NCBI RefSeq assembly: GCF_024586455.1
Contig: NC_065921.1
Span: 44,414,574-44,478,573, forward strand
Length of the DNA stretch: 64,000 nucleotides
Direction: 5' to 3'
DNA from: Bactrocera neohumeralis
Taxonomy: Eukaryota; Arthropoda; Insecta; Diptera; Tephritidae
Shown: positions 22,366 to 33,600 of the stretch, piece by piece
Numbering within the stretch: position 1 is the first letter of the stretch
Layout of the letters: the number at the start of each line of letters is the position of its first letter
The notes under the pieces: model-generated
What the model was told of the DNA's origin: nothing
Seen by the model: only the letters and a program-made list of their open reading frames with translations
Database searches by the model: none
Made by a program: the position numbers and the translations under genes

Positions 22366-22909
22366 ATGGCTTGTCAAAAAAGTCTTGCGGTATTTTTATT
22401 GAATTTTTTTTTTTATTGAAATTGAAATGAATTTTTGATGACTCATGCCCAGCTCTTGACCGATACTACGGCTGCTACTATGCTGGTCTCTTTCGACCAA
22501 TTCAGCGATTTTATCGCAATTTTCGACGACAGGCCTTCCGGAGCGTGGCGCATCTTCGACCACCACTACACCAGAACGAAAACGTTGAAACCATCGTTGT
22601 GCGGTGGAAATGGAAACTGTATCGGGTCCATAAACTGTACAAATTTTATTGGCGGCTTGAGATGCATTTTTGCCTTTATCGTAGTAGTACTGTAAAATAT
22701 GCCGTATTTTCTCTTTATTTTGCTCCATGTTTGCGACGCTATAACTCACGAACGACTTAAAAGAAACGACAATCAATCAAACACGGGTTAGCGCGTAAAA
22801 TGAGCTTTCCAAAAAAGTATAGCATGACCCAATGCGACGAATAAAACTAGAACTACGCGCTTTCAGCGCCAACTAGCGAAAATACCGCAAGACTTTTTTG
22901 ACAACCTAA
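22366..22909 (-). mobile_element. Deleted mariner with both inverted repeats and TA duplication
   Basis: The left end reads 'atggcttgtcaaaaaagtct' and the reverse complement of the right end reads 'ttaggttgtcaaaaaagtct'. The match continues through 'tgcggtattt'. TA flanks both ends (22364-22365 and 22910-22911). Inside, on the minus strand, the transposase starts at 22728 (MEQNKEKIRHILQYYYDKGK). It covers the first helix-turn-helix and much of the second (GRPVVENCDKIAELVERDQH, SSSRSIGQELGMSH), then runs straight into the terminal repeat at 22396. The whole catalytic domain has been deleted. The repeats and DNA-binding frame are well preserved, so it is among the younger elements here. Confidence 0.9.
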
Positions 22910-22984
22910 TATATCAAAAGCATTCAATTTAACCGAAATTTCCTACCTCATGAACTATTCGATCAAAATGAACATAATTTGGTG

Positions 22985-23815
22985 TGTAATAATGGGTAAT
23001 CCAAATAGAGGTAGTTTTTTCAATGGCCATTTTTTGACAGATCACGCCATTCATTATTGAATAATATTCTACCGAATAGACCACGTCCAGCACTCAATTA
23101 AGAAGATATAGCAGCCGTAGCTGAGAATGTACACGAAGGCCGTGAAGAGTCAATTCGACGCCGTTTGCAGCAACTCAGACTGACATATGGAACAACTTGG
23201 TGCATTTTTCGTCGAGATCTTAAATTGATTGAAAGCGTACAAATTACAGCTTCTGCAAGAAATGAAGCCCATTTCTAGCTCAATGGGTTGTAAAGAAGCA
23301 AAATTGCGCATTTAGAATGATAAGCAACCTTAAGAGATTTAAGAGCTGCCATTTAAATCAGAAAATTCAACGGTTTGGTGTGGTTTGGGGGCCGGAGGAA
23401 TCATCAGTTCATATTTCTTTTAAAATGATACCGATGAGAACGTAAGCATGAAAGGCGACCGTTATTGCGCCATGATGAAGCTTGTGATCTCGTCGACATT
23501 TCGTTTTAATAAGACGGCGCCACTTCCAACATATCGATTCAACATCGCTTCAATTAATGGAATTATTGAAAATACCACTTCAATGAGCAGATAATTTCAC
23601 ATTTTGTGCCGGTCGGATATGTAAAGTCCAAATTCTATGCAAACAATCTCGCTTCGATTCCAGCCTTAGAGCAAAACATCACCGTCGTCATTCACCAGTT
23701 ACCAGTCGAAATGCTCGAACGAGTCATCGAAAATATTTTAGGTAACGATGTGTATGTAGAGGTTTTAAGTACTCGGATATATTGTGTATCTAGCCAATAA
23801 CCAAAATAAAAGCAG
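22985..23815 (+). mobile_element. Mariner/IS630-like element, decayed
   Basis: The plus-strand transposase is readable in pieces. They include EDIAAVAENVHEGREESIRRR and YGTTWCIFRRDL (N-terminal DNA-binding part, 23100-23225), FNGLVWFGGRRNHQFIF (23365-23420), DGATSN near 23517 and VGYVKSKFYANN (23610-23645). It ends with VEMLERVIENILG (23705-23745). All expected blocks are in order, with stops and shifts between them. It belongs to the same family as 5990-7560, 24390-25215 and 63590-64000. Confidence 0.8.
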
Positions 23816-24389
23816 CAGTCGCAATAATGAAAGGCGAAGTGTTTTGTGCTCTTACCACAACAGGATCACATTTGTACGTACTAAGGGCCTCTGGGTTATA
23901 TACGAGTACAAATATGTATAAAAGACTGACGGAAAAAGAGTTTTAAAATATAGACAAGAGTATAATATGTTAATTGATAAAAGCGTAACTTCTCTTAAAA
24001 AAATGAAGCTACATTTCATGATAATAAACGACTGATCAAAGAAGAGCCGTATATCGAGTATTATATATATATATATGAACTTAATGAAACCCAATATCAA
24101 ACCATTTGGATGCGTTCATTGTTAAGGCTATATTAAATATTTTTGGATCATTTTGGATTATTTATCTGTGTTTTTTTATGGCTTCAAGACATCAACGAAA
24201 GCTATATACTCGGAAATAATTGTTGACGTGGATGGACTTTTTTAATTCAGTTTGTTCATAGTGGAATATGTGTATTTGGTTTATTCTAAAATGTAATTCT
24301 TTGTGATTAGTATTCTTTAAGAATGAGGCTATCCTTTTTTCAGAGCTTTCTTTTTCGACAGCTGTTACTTGATTTATACTCAGTTTGGT
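23816..24389. other. Unannotated sequence between two mariner-like copies
   Basis: AT-rich, with a short TA run near 24063. It may contain undetected element ends, but no terminal repeat was identified. Confidence 0.45.
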
Positions 24390-25215
24390 TTGCCATTTTA
24401 TAAAGAATAGACTTATTCTGGAACAACGTTTGCAAATCGTCAAATTTATTATTGGTTCGATTAATGCTTGGTATCATGGGCTGCATCCAATATTCAGTCC
24501 ACTTTAAAGTAAACCACGTTTACTCTAGTGAATAATGCGCATCTCCAGAGACGCCGCATGGTGCGAACTGAAGACGCTATTGCTGCTGTGGAACAGAGTA
24601 ACAAGAAGACAACAATTGTAAGTGTGTCCATCCACTTTATGGAAGATTTTGCTTAAGAATCTTGGTTTGCGACCTCAAAAAATCCAGCTAATGCTAGAAT
24701 TGAAGCCGAACGATCATCAAGCACATCACACGTTCCGTGAGAGTTGGCCAAAATGAGATGGCCACCCATCAGGATTTTCACAAGAAAATTTTGTTCACGA
24801 TGAAGTTCATTTTTTGTAAGAATAGGTACGTTAGTAGACAACATTTTTGGATTTGGAGTAATGGCAATCCACAAAATTTTTTTGAGACACCGTTTCATGC
24901 TCAAAAAGTTTGGAGTCCTCTATGGGCAGAGGAAATCATTGGTACATATTGAAGTCGGGGATAATGTTGCAGTGAATGGTGAACGCTATAGAGCCATAAT
25001 TAATAACTTCTTCGTACCAGAATTCGAGGATGTTGATGTGGACGACCTTTGGTTCCAATAAGACGGAACTACATACCGTACAGCCAATGAAAAAATCAAT
25101 TTACATGCGATTTAATATCGCTGAACTATTTTTTGAAGGGTTATGTGAAGGGCGTTAGTACTCAACTACGGCAACAATCGCTTCAAGTCAGCCGCGGCGG
25201 TCACTTCTCTTATAA
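24390..25215 (+). mobile_element. Mariner/IS630-like element, near full span but broken
   Basis: The plus-strand blocks begin with LEQRLQIVKFI (24420, N-terminus), RMVRTEDAIAAVEQSNKK (24545-24605) and ESWFATSKNPANARIEAERS (24655-24715). They continue with GVMAIHKIF (24855-24880), NVAVNGERYRAIINNFFVPEFEDVD (24963-25040) and VDDLWFQ.DGTTYRTANEK (25040-25100). It ends with a degraded 'SRGGHF' near 25185-25200. A TAA replaces the glutamine before the catalytic Asp in WFQ(Q)DG, and several other stops are present. Confidence 0.82.
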
Positions 25216-26600
25216 TAATAATAATAAAATACCATAACAATAAATTATATGCGTTTTATTTCCCTTTGATTCCCCCATGTCTAAAAAATACCTTGGTATA
25301 GTAGGCGGAGCAAAATGGAAAACCTTGTCTCTACCACTTATCCTTGGCAACATGTTGCACGTGGGCATAAAAAAATATTGTTCAATTACTTTATATACAC
25401 TGTAAAATATTCATGGAAAACTTTGCTCTATAAATATGAAATATTTTGTATACGCATATCGCTAATATGTTTTAATCGTTTTCTTTCATTGCAGGTGAGT
25501 TCGAAAAGCCATTTTATACTCGCATAGTCATTCATTATCTAAAATTTTCACAAATGGTAAGTCACATAAATCTAAATGACGATTTCTCGCAGATAAAACG
25601 AAGATACCCGCTATAATAAACAACGCGTATAGCTTCAAGTAAAAAATAGCGTCTTAATTACCAACTACATAGACACATTACCACAAGTACACACATACAT
25701 AGATACACATGCACATGTAAAAAGTGCCGGCATGGCAGCCCCGGCTACATTAGCGGCAATAACCGCCAAGCCTTGTCGCCAAAGCTGCGCCTGCAGATTG
25801 ACCTTGAACTTCCAAAACGCTGCCAGTGGGCACAACTTACACGAGCAGCTATTCGTACACAAACAAACACGCATTCATATGTGCTACATATGGACGTTCG
25901 CTAATAGCGTTAGCAGCTTTGGAGATTAGCGCGCTGCCACATCTTTGACACTCGGCTGCGCACTTTTTGTTGCTTTAGTTGCCATTTGTAATGTTGCAGG
26001 TGCAGCCACAGACGCATTAGCTGTCACCCGTGTGAGCGCTGTCTGCTATTTATTTGCTTTATGCTTTCGCTTTTCGCATGGTCCACAGCCGCTAAGCTTT
26101 ATTTGCTTTTTGACCGCGTTTATCATTGCTCAGCTAAGCAGACAGGCTGTGTCCATGCGTATACATATGTACATGTGTGTGTACAGGTAAATATGAAAAG
26201 TCTTACTTGGCCCAAGTATGCGTCGCAAAGACACAGACTTTAGTTATGGTCCATTTGTTGTTGGTTCATTTGCATGGAACTGCCTGTGTTGCATTGGTGT
26301 GTGCTGAAAAAGATGATTGATTGCCCATTAATGTGGTCGCTGAGGCGGTGGAAATGCACAACGGCGTGTCTACAATAAATATTCTTTTATTGTCTCTGCT
26401 CTTATCTAGGTATTTGTGTTTATATGTTGACTATTTTTATTGGTTGGTAAGACTTTTTTTTAATTTTTTATAGTGAGAAAATCGTTTTTCTTTTGAAGAA
26501 CTAAATAATTATGCTTATTTTTCTTCTAATTCTGTGTTTATGATTTCTGATATAGTGTTCTAAATACTTTTGCTGAAACGTATTTGTTACTAGGGTCATC
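25216..26600. other. Unannotated sequence, partly GC-balanced
   Basis: No gene recognised. 25720-26240 is less AT-rich and has open frames on both strands, but none has a domain or a convincing splice context. A candidate recursive splice site is listed at 25460-25500. Confidence 0.5.
25460..25500 (+). other. Candidate recursive splice site (ratchet point)
   Basis: A 'cgctaatatg' branch-point-like word and a pyrimidine-rich run ('ttctttcatt') lead to gcag immediately followed by gtgagt. The acceptor and donor are thus directly joined at 25494/25495. This is the arrangement described for recursive splicing of long fly introns. A chance occurrence cannot be excluded. Confidence 0.35.
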
Positions 26601-26603
26601 TCT

Positions 26604-26637
26604 TGAGAAAGAAAAAACATTAACTTTGGTTGCACCG
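26604..26637 (+). repeat. Short DR1 5' fragment
   Basis: It reads 'aaaaaacattaactttggtt' then 'gcaccgag', matching the first 30 or so bases of DR1 at 56645. It abuts the jockey-like fragment. Confidence 0.45.
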
Positions 26638-27420
26638 AGTTCCTCGTCTGGAATGGGTGATTTGACTCCAAGTACGCCATTTACTGGGAGGGAGTCGGTG
26701 AAAGTGTTTATGGCATGTTTGAAGTTAGTTGCGACCGAAGTCTGGTTGGTGTATTGACTTATGTCGTCGACGTAGTTAAGGAAGGACCCTTTGATGTTCC
26801 TAGGAGGCAGTTTCGGACTGCTGGGATGTTTTTGTAGAAACCGCTTGTAGAGGAGTTCGTTATGTTCCATAAGTGGGTGCATATGGGCCTCCCTGTGTAG
26901 ATGTCGAAGACATCAAGATGCAACCCGTTATAGTCGGGAGTGCAGTGTTCTGGCATGCTTGAAACTTCCTCCTCTGCGTTTCGCTGCATCCAGGCGACCA
27001 TACTGGTGAAGCGTATTTAAGAACCGGCCAGCCGATTGCCTTGTATGTTGCCAACTACATTTCTTTGTATTTTCCTATGTACTGCCGGAGCGACAAGAGG
27101 ATTTTGTTCCGGCTCTGTACTTTGGCAATAACACACAGGCTGTCAATATTAAGATTAAATCTACACTTCTTCGCAGTTTTTAGCAGGGGAAAGTGTTAGA
27201 CTCCGTGCAGCGAGGAAACCGGAAAGGTCGGAGAAATAGCAGCTTACGTTTGAGCATATGTCATCGATTTCATTGCCCGAGGCATTATCGTGCAATCATC
27301 AGCGTACGAGGTGGTAGAAATTCCTTCTGGTGATTGAGGGAGAAATCTGAAATTTTTGGAAAACTATATTTTAAACTCGGCCATTGCGATGCCATTTCCG
27401 TTGACCCCTCGGATAAAAGA
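26638..27420 (-). mobile_element. Jockey-like LINE fragment with RT active site
   Basis: On the minus strand the frame reads QSPEGISTTSYADDCTIM around 27330-27275, which holds the catalytic YADD of the reverse transcriptase. After shifts come YKAIGWPVLKYASPVWSPGC (27050-26990) and MEHNELLYKRF (near 26865). Next are PPRNIKGSFLNYVDDI, HAINTFTDSLPVNGVLG and PIPDEEL, the usual end region of jockey-type ORF2. Everything upstream of the active site, including the endonuclease, is missing. There are at least three frame changes. Confidence 0.8.
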
Positions 27421-27833
27421 TTCACTAGGAAAAAAAATGAAATTGGATTTTTGGCAAACATTAAAAAAAATTAAATTTTAAGTAAAAATTTCGCGACATT
27501 TTTTTTTTTCAAATTGTTGTAATTGAAAAAAAAATCCTTGTCCAAGTCTTTAAGAATTGTATCTCTAAGACCTATGTAAAATATCCTGAAGATCGGTTGA
27601 GTAGTTCTCGAGAAATCTCGCCAACCGACTTCAAAAACATAGTTTCGAGAAAAACGCGTTTAAAGACGGCGCACTTTGCCTAGCTAGCTTCGAGCGAACA
27701 AGTTCTCAAGGCTGTATCTCCGAAACTATTACTCAGACTAACTTGAAAATATAAATATTAGAGAAGTCTTGTAGAATTTATTAAGGCAATAAAAAATTAG
27801 ATTTTTGAAACCCGTAAACCAATGTTACCCATT
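27421..27833. repeat. Partial TTAA-family element
   Basis: It shares 'ggatttttggca', 'gacatttttttttttc' and 'agacctatgtaaaat' style blocks with 15555-15740. It shares 'catagtttcgagaaaaacgc' with the elements at 11261 and 18080. The right side ends 'gttacccattaa', possibly a decayed terminal repeat with its TTAA lost. The left end is truncated against the jockey-like fragment. Confidence 0.5.
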
Positions 27834-29550
27834 AATTTAATAATGCATTCAAGACAGTCGATTATCACCAACGAGATACAGATTGCTAAAGCCATCTATT
27901 AGAAAAATAGGGGAGTTCTTTTAACAAGACCTCATATTTTCATTTTTGTAATTACATTACAGAAGAATTACATTTTTTTATTGTCAACAAATCAACTACA
28001 TTTATTGATTTTAACATAAATTTTACACACACTTGTTATAGAATCGACCGAATGACCTTAAGTGGTTTCAGAGAAAAATCTATGAAAAGAATTGCTCTAC
28101 CTACTAATGTCATCTTTTTAGAACATACTTAAGAGTCACGAGTAGTAAAGTCTGGTTAATAAGGCTGCTATGCCTTGACTCTTTCGTGTTTATAGTACTT
28201 TATAAAAGTGCCCATATACCTATGACAAAGGGACTTTATAAAAAGTTCACACCAGGCGTGCCCTTGATCTCTTCCAAAATAGATGACATTGGGTGTAACT
28301 TGAAACGTATGACAAAAGAGAACACGATTAAAATGTACATTTTTTTATACTCGTATATTTAATTTGGCACTAATTTATTGACAAGTTTTCTACCTAAGAC
28401 AGAATCGCTCTAAGTTTTTCCAGCAAAGTTACTTAATTCAAACTAAACAGTCAATATAATAACCAGAATTGTTCATATGAATGTGGTCTCTTGGGTCAAT
28501 GACCGTAGACATGTGCTCTTGTTTGCTGCTCCTTATGTAAATATAACGGATAATGAATTCTGACAACTTTGCACTTTCTAACCACAGCCAATAGACTCCA
28601 TAGATGAACATAAGAGGGTGTTCGGTGTTCGACCGCCAACATTTACAACCATTAGTGATCATTAAAAACTATACTCCCATTTGCCCACTGGAGCAATAAC
28701 AAAATTCTCATATTTGAAATAAAAAAAATATGTTCAACAACAACAGCAAATATCATCGATAAATCATTGCGGCCTGAAAATGGCAACAGATCTTATAGCC
28801 GAACACTAAATGGGCAACTACTGCGGAACCCTATTAGAAGAGAGAGAGGAGGGCAAAACGGCGAAAGATGCAACGCAATTACTTAATTACAAAGTGTAGG
28901 TACACGCGTAACATCAAGCGGCAACTAAACACGGCATTTACAAGCCGAGCTCAAGATGCTCACTCACATACACAAACGCCTCCGTTGAGCTCAAGAGCAA
29001 AGTGGGCACTCTGTGGACTATTTTTAACTAATGGTCTTTGTTATTCTTTGGTGCCAGCTCGAAAGACCCACCAGCCGAAGTCGTAGCGGCAAGCTAACAA
29101 ATCGCTTTCAATCATAATTTCCAGAAAATTACAACAGTTCATGAATGTAATCAGCAAAATAGACGAAAAAGCGTAGAAACTATAGACAATGGAAAAAGTC
29201 AACACACATACAAGTACCTGAGCCACTTGAGAGATTAAAGCAGATCATAGTGATCAAGCTGATCGCTGTGTTAAAGTCCAGCCGATCATGCGGTTTGACT
29301 GCAACAAGTTGGCAAGCTCGCACAGTTCGTTCGACTATGAAACTCGGTTTCCGAAAGAAATGCGAAAATGAAACGGAAATTAAACTCGTGCAAGAAAGCG
29401 CCAAACTTGACTAAACGCCGTTGAAGTAACCAAAGAAAAGCAAGCAGAGAGCAAGTGAGTGAGTCAGTGCTCTGGCAAGATCAACGGCTCCACTCTGCTT
29501 TGCTTAACTCGACTGCGTTGTTTCGGCTCCCATTCACCGGCTCAGCGTGA
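27834..29550. other. Unannotated sequence leading to a possible promoter
   Basis: 27834-28700 is AT-rich with nothing recognised. 28850-29550 is noticeably more GC-balanced, but no coding exon was found. Confidence 0.45.
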
Positions 29551-29557
29551 GTTGGCT

Positions 29558-29593
29558 TCAGTTTGAGTAAAAACGTGCCGGCGTGCGGTAACA
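29558..29593 (+). promoter_or_regulatory. Possible Inr/DPE core promoter
   Basis: The TCAGTTTG at 29558-29565 matches the fly initiator. With A29560 as +1, a G lies at +24 and GGTAA starts at +28, which fits the downstream element consensus at four of five positions. The sequence following to about 29842, before an 'agt/gtaagc' donor-like site, could be a 5' untranslated exon. There is no TATA box. This is a motif match only. Confidence 0.25.
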
Positions 29594-29849
29594 CCTGTCG
29601 GTTTGTGTCGCTAACGCGTTGTTATACAAAACCTTGATATATTCTGTTACCGGTTAAAGTGTCTTATCGCGCGTTTCAGTGGTGGCCCATAGCGGCTTTT
29701 GATTGAGCTTCGGTTCCACAATGCCAACAAGTTGAATGTTTGCTCAAGCATCACTACAAAAGACGATTTGTTATTGAAAATATAAAATCAAAGTGGAAAT
29801 AAAAAACAATAAGAAATAGCCGGTGGGTTTCAAAGGCCTGAGTGTAAGC

Positions 29850-30185
29850 ATAAAAAAATTAAACCAAAAAAATATTTTTTATAAAAAAAATTAAATAAAA
29901 AAATATTTTTTAAGTTGCGTGTCGAATTTTTAAGTGCTTTATTTTAATAATGTGTGGAGAAAAAAAGATACCTTCAAAATCTGAATTGTATCAATTGCCA
30001 TGAAACTACAAATTGATTTCGTGAGCAAGCAAAAATGAAATTATAATTAAATTTTTTTTCAAACAACAAAAAAATACGTGATGACAAGAATTTATATACT
30101 CAAAAATGTGAATAAAGCTTAATCATGCTTTAAATTATATAAATTAAATTAGTAAATTATATACGAGATGGATTTTTAAGTTTTT
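29850..30185. other. Unannotated A-rich sequence
   Basis: Runs of A and T with no recognised element. Confidence 0.5.
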
Positions 30186-30189
30186 AAAA

Positions 30190-30480
30190 TTATTAAAGTC
30201 GTTTTCAAAATAGTCCTTATTCGATATTATACACTCATGCCAGCGCTTCATCCAATCACCGTATCACTGCTCAAACATGATTTTTTGGGATAGCCTTTGG
30301 CTTCTGCAGCGATTTTCATCTATGCCTTTGAACCGACAACCCTTTAAAGTTCTCTTTATTTTTAAAATTGGAAAAGATTACGCGGAGCCATGTCTGGCAA
30401 ATATGGAGCTGAAGTCTGGGACATCGTTACAGTTTTGCCAAAGAATTCACGAGGAAATTCTTTAATCCATTCTTTTAAAA
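30190..30480 (-). mobile_element. Mariner transposase C-terminal fragment
   Basis: On the minus strand it reads EFFGKTVTMSQ, then YLPDMAPRNLFQF. The latter corresponds to the 'YSPDLAPCDFFLFPKLK' block that carries the third catalytic Asp. It is followed by a decayed tail including KAIPKNHV and LDEALA. Everything upstream of this block is missing. The family is closest to the copy at 50640-51550, where KNNTVTMP-like text is also found. Confidence 0.65.
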
Positions 30481-32639
30481 CGCGTCTAACTTTAGTTAAC
30501 AAAGTAATCAATGAACAGAAACTGTTATTGCAGAAATTTGTATCGTACTTCAGGGGGATGTGCTTCAAGATAATAAAAAAAATTGACAGTTGAACTCCAA
30601 ACTCGCGAAATTTTAAATTCCCATGTTGATAAAGAAGATATATCATTGCAAATTTGGCACTGTCACCAAGAAAGCTTTTTCTAATAGCAAATCGCGCTTT
30701 GGCAGGAAATGAAGAACTTTGGAGACGATTTACAGATCTTTATACCATTCGTGATGCTTATAATCTGTACTGAAAACAATAACTTAACCTTTGTTTACTT
30801 TTATACAATTTTGTAACTCTTATACGCTCGTAAAAAAATAATTCTGTTTCTTTTTTTCTCTTGGAGAACTTCATTCATACATAATTGATAAATAGCCTAT
30901 GTTTAACCATCTGCACCTAAGATTTCCTGCTGACAAATTTGGCTAATATTTTTATTCAGAATATCTTGAAAATTACACTAATTTCATGCTTCTGCTCCTA
31001 AAGGCAACCTTCGGGTTAGAGAATGTGTAACGTCTTTTTTTCACCAGCCTTTTCTACACTTCATCAGCTGGTAAAAATATAGCTTTCACAACTGGACTTT
31101 TCAATGTGGAACCTTCTCCACCTTCCCAAACTAACATTACAAACTACTTCAGTTACAGAAGTATACATTTGGGCGGCTCGTCTATTCTAGTCGTTGTGCT
31201 TTATTTGCTGAACTACCATATGTAGACGTCCTTATGGTTCACTCACATAGAACTTTCCTAGTTTTGCTTGATAATTCATACATTAACAACGAGACGAAAA
31301 AAGCTCCGGGAAGCAAAAGTTCTATGTGAATCATATATATTTTGATTTTATGCGACATTCCCTGAAGCTAATGAATTAAAGTTCCAAAATCGACCACAGA
31401 ATTTTTATTCCCGGAACTCCAAGACCAGACCATTTGGATGTTTTTAAAATATGTATTATAATTACTTTGCCATTCTGAAAGGTTCGATAGCAAACTCGAC
31501 TCGTTTATAAAGTGTCAAACTTTTCGTCATAAGAGGACTTAAGTTATACAAACGCTGCTCAAAGCACTATTTCTTACTATTGGTACACAAAAGCTTTAAG
31601 ATATGCAAATCTGTAACTACCTCTTTAGTGTTGGACATGCCAAGTGTGCTGTCTTAATCTCATTCATTATAAAAATCCAAAGTCTTTGTGCTCTTTTTAG
31701 GCTAATGATATCTTTGAAGCATCACTCACCATTTTTTTGATTATTTTGCAACAATAAATTAGCCCGTTCACCAAAAGCTTTCTAAGTTAATCTTAACTAC
31801 AACATAATAATATTAAATACATTAAACGGTTTTCATGTAAACATATCTATATTTCCGTGTTTGCGGTACTTTCTTTGTGATAAAATTACCTCTATAAACT
31901 CAAATGCCGATAGAAAGGCAATATTTGTGCAAATCCATATCCGTTACTATATTTGGCAAGCAAAAATTTTTACTTACTAGCTTCCCAAGACCATCGACAA
32001 TCCAAAAAACCGAAAAGCATTCGAATGTGCCGTGTTCCAGGCATATTTATCAGTTACTAGTATAAAGCATGAGTGCTATAAAATAATTTCTAGAACAACA
32101 CGCATTGAGCGTGCTACTTTTACTTTTGAGCAAGAGAATAACAATAATTACAGTTAATTTAAGTAGTATGGGTTAAAAAATTTATGTGATACTTACTGCA
32201 GAAAAAATGGAATTTCGATGAAAAAATTGGAACCGTGCGCAGATGAACAATAAAAATGTGAAAAAGAAAAGACACTGCTTAATAGTCAATCAAAGTGTGA
32301 AAAACTTAATATATATTAATAAAAAGGTAAAAATATTTAAAAATCCCAAAGCAAAAGAATTTTGCAAAATAGTTATGTGAAAAATATAGTAATTTTAGAA
32401 ATAAAATGATAAATAAAATTAAAATAAAAAAATTTGCAAAATAAAAAAATGGCGTAACAGAAGAAAAATAAAAAAAATTATATAGACAAACGTAAGCAAC
32501 AAGAAGTAGCTGAAAAATATTGGTTTTTGAATTTTAATGCTAATTCGAAACTGCGTTTTGTTTCATCAAATGATAAAATATAAAAAAATAAAAGTTGTAA
32601 ATTAGTAATAGAGCCTAATAAATTTTTTTTATTAAAAAT
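30481..32639. other. Unannotated AT-rich sequence
   Basis: No gene or element recognised. A perfect 12-bp inverted repeat (cacatagaactt / aagttctatgtg) lies at about 31247-31258 and 31318-31329. From 32200 the composition drifts into A-rich low-complexity sequence. Confidence 0.5.
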
Positions 32640-33600
32640 ATGAAATGATTTTTTATTTAACTATTTTTTTCATATTTAAATAATTCAAATTGATTTTTTG
32701 GAAAAGTAGTATAAATAAATTTGTAATTTGAAATTTCTTTTTAAATAATAAAATTAATAAATTCAGAACAAAAACAAGAAAAATTAAAAATAAATTTTTG
32801 GTCACATTATGTTATTCAAAACTATTAACATGTTTTTTTAATTAATTAATTGTTCTTTTTTAATAATTAAACAATTCAAATACAATTTTTAGAAAATTTG
32901 TGAATTTTTATTAGTTTATGTTTTGAAAAAATTGTTAAGAAAAAGGTAAAATTTTTAAATTCAAAGGAAAGCAAGTGGAAGAAAAAAAATTGTTTGGTAA
33001 ATTTTTTTTTAAATAATTTTTTTTTTATATTAGTAATTTAAATACATTTTTGTACTGAAAAAAAAATAAAACTAGTAAATTCAGAAGAAGACAAACTAAA
33101 ATAAAAAAATATTTGGTAAAACTTAAAAAAAAAAACTTAAGCCCATTTTCTCATTTGTTTGCTTGCATTTTATTTTTATATTTAAAATATTCAAAAATTT
33201 TTTTATAAAAGTAATAATTTAATTGATTTGTTTTTTTAGAAATTAAAAAAAAATAGTATAAAGTTAATAAAATACGTAAAACCTTTTTTAATTGAAATTG
33301 TTTTCTTTGTGTAAGTTTAAATAATTTCTTTGAACAGTTTACATTTTGAAAATTTTTTAAAAGAATTGTCAATTTAGAAAAAAGTAAAAAAAAATACTTG
33401 GCCAAATCCTTTTAAATTAAAAAATATGAAAAATAATTTTTATTTAATTATAACATTTTTTTGGTTATTTAAATAATACAATATAAATTTTTAGAAAAAT
33501 TGTCAACGAAATTACTTTTCCTTAAAAAAAACCAAAAATAACAATTTCTTGTTCTGAGTAAAATAAAGAAAATAAAAAAAGTTATATATCAGCATTATAA
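32640..33600. repeat. Degenerate AT-rich tandem array, about six units
   Basis: A core like 'tatttaaataattcaaat' followed by 'atttttagaaaa' recurs near 32672, 32862, 33028, 33178, 33318 and 33463. Unit length falls from about 190 to 140 bp. A second shared word ('aaattcagaa' ... 'tttggtaaa') lies in the same relative place in at least four units. The units are strongly diverged and embedded in A/T runs, so the exact borders are uncertain. Confidence 0.55.

Noticed and set aside
26183..26190. 'acaggtaaat' as a second recursive splice site
   Set aside because: There is no pyrimidine tract before it, only a TG run, and the donor part is weak.
31247..31329. Perfect 12-bp inverted repeat with a loop of about 60 bp
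   Set aside because: Short stem and long loop. Such repeats are expected by chance in 64 kb of AT-rich sequence.
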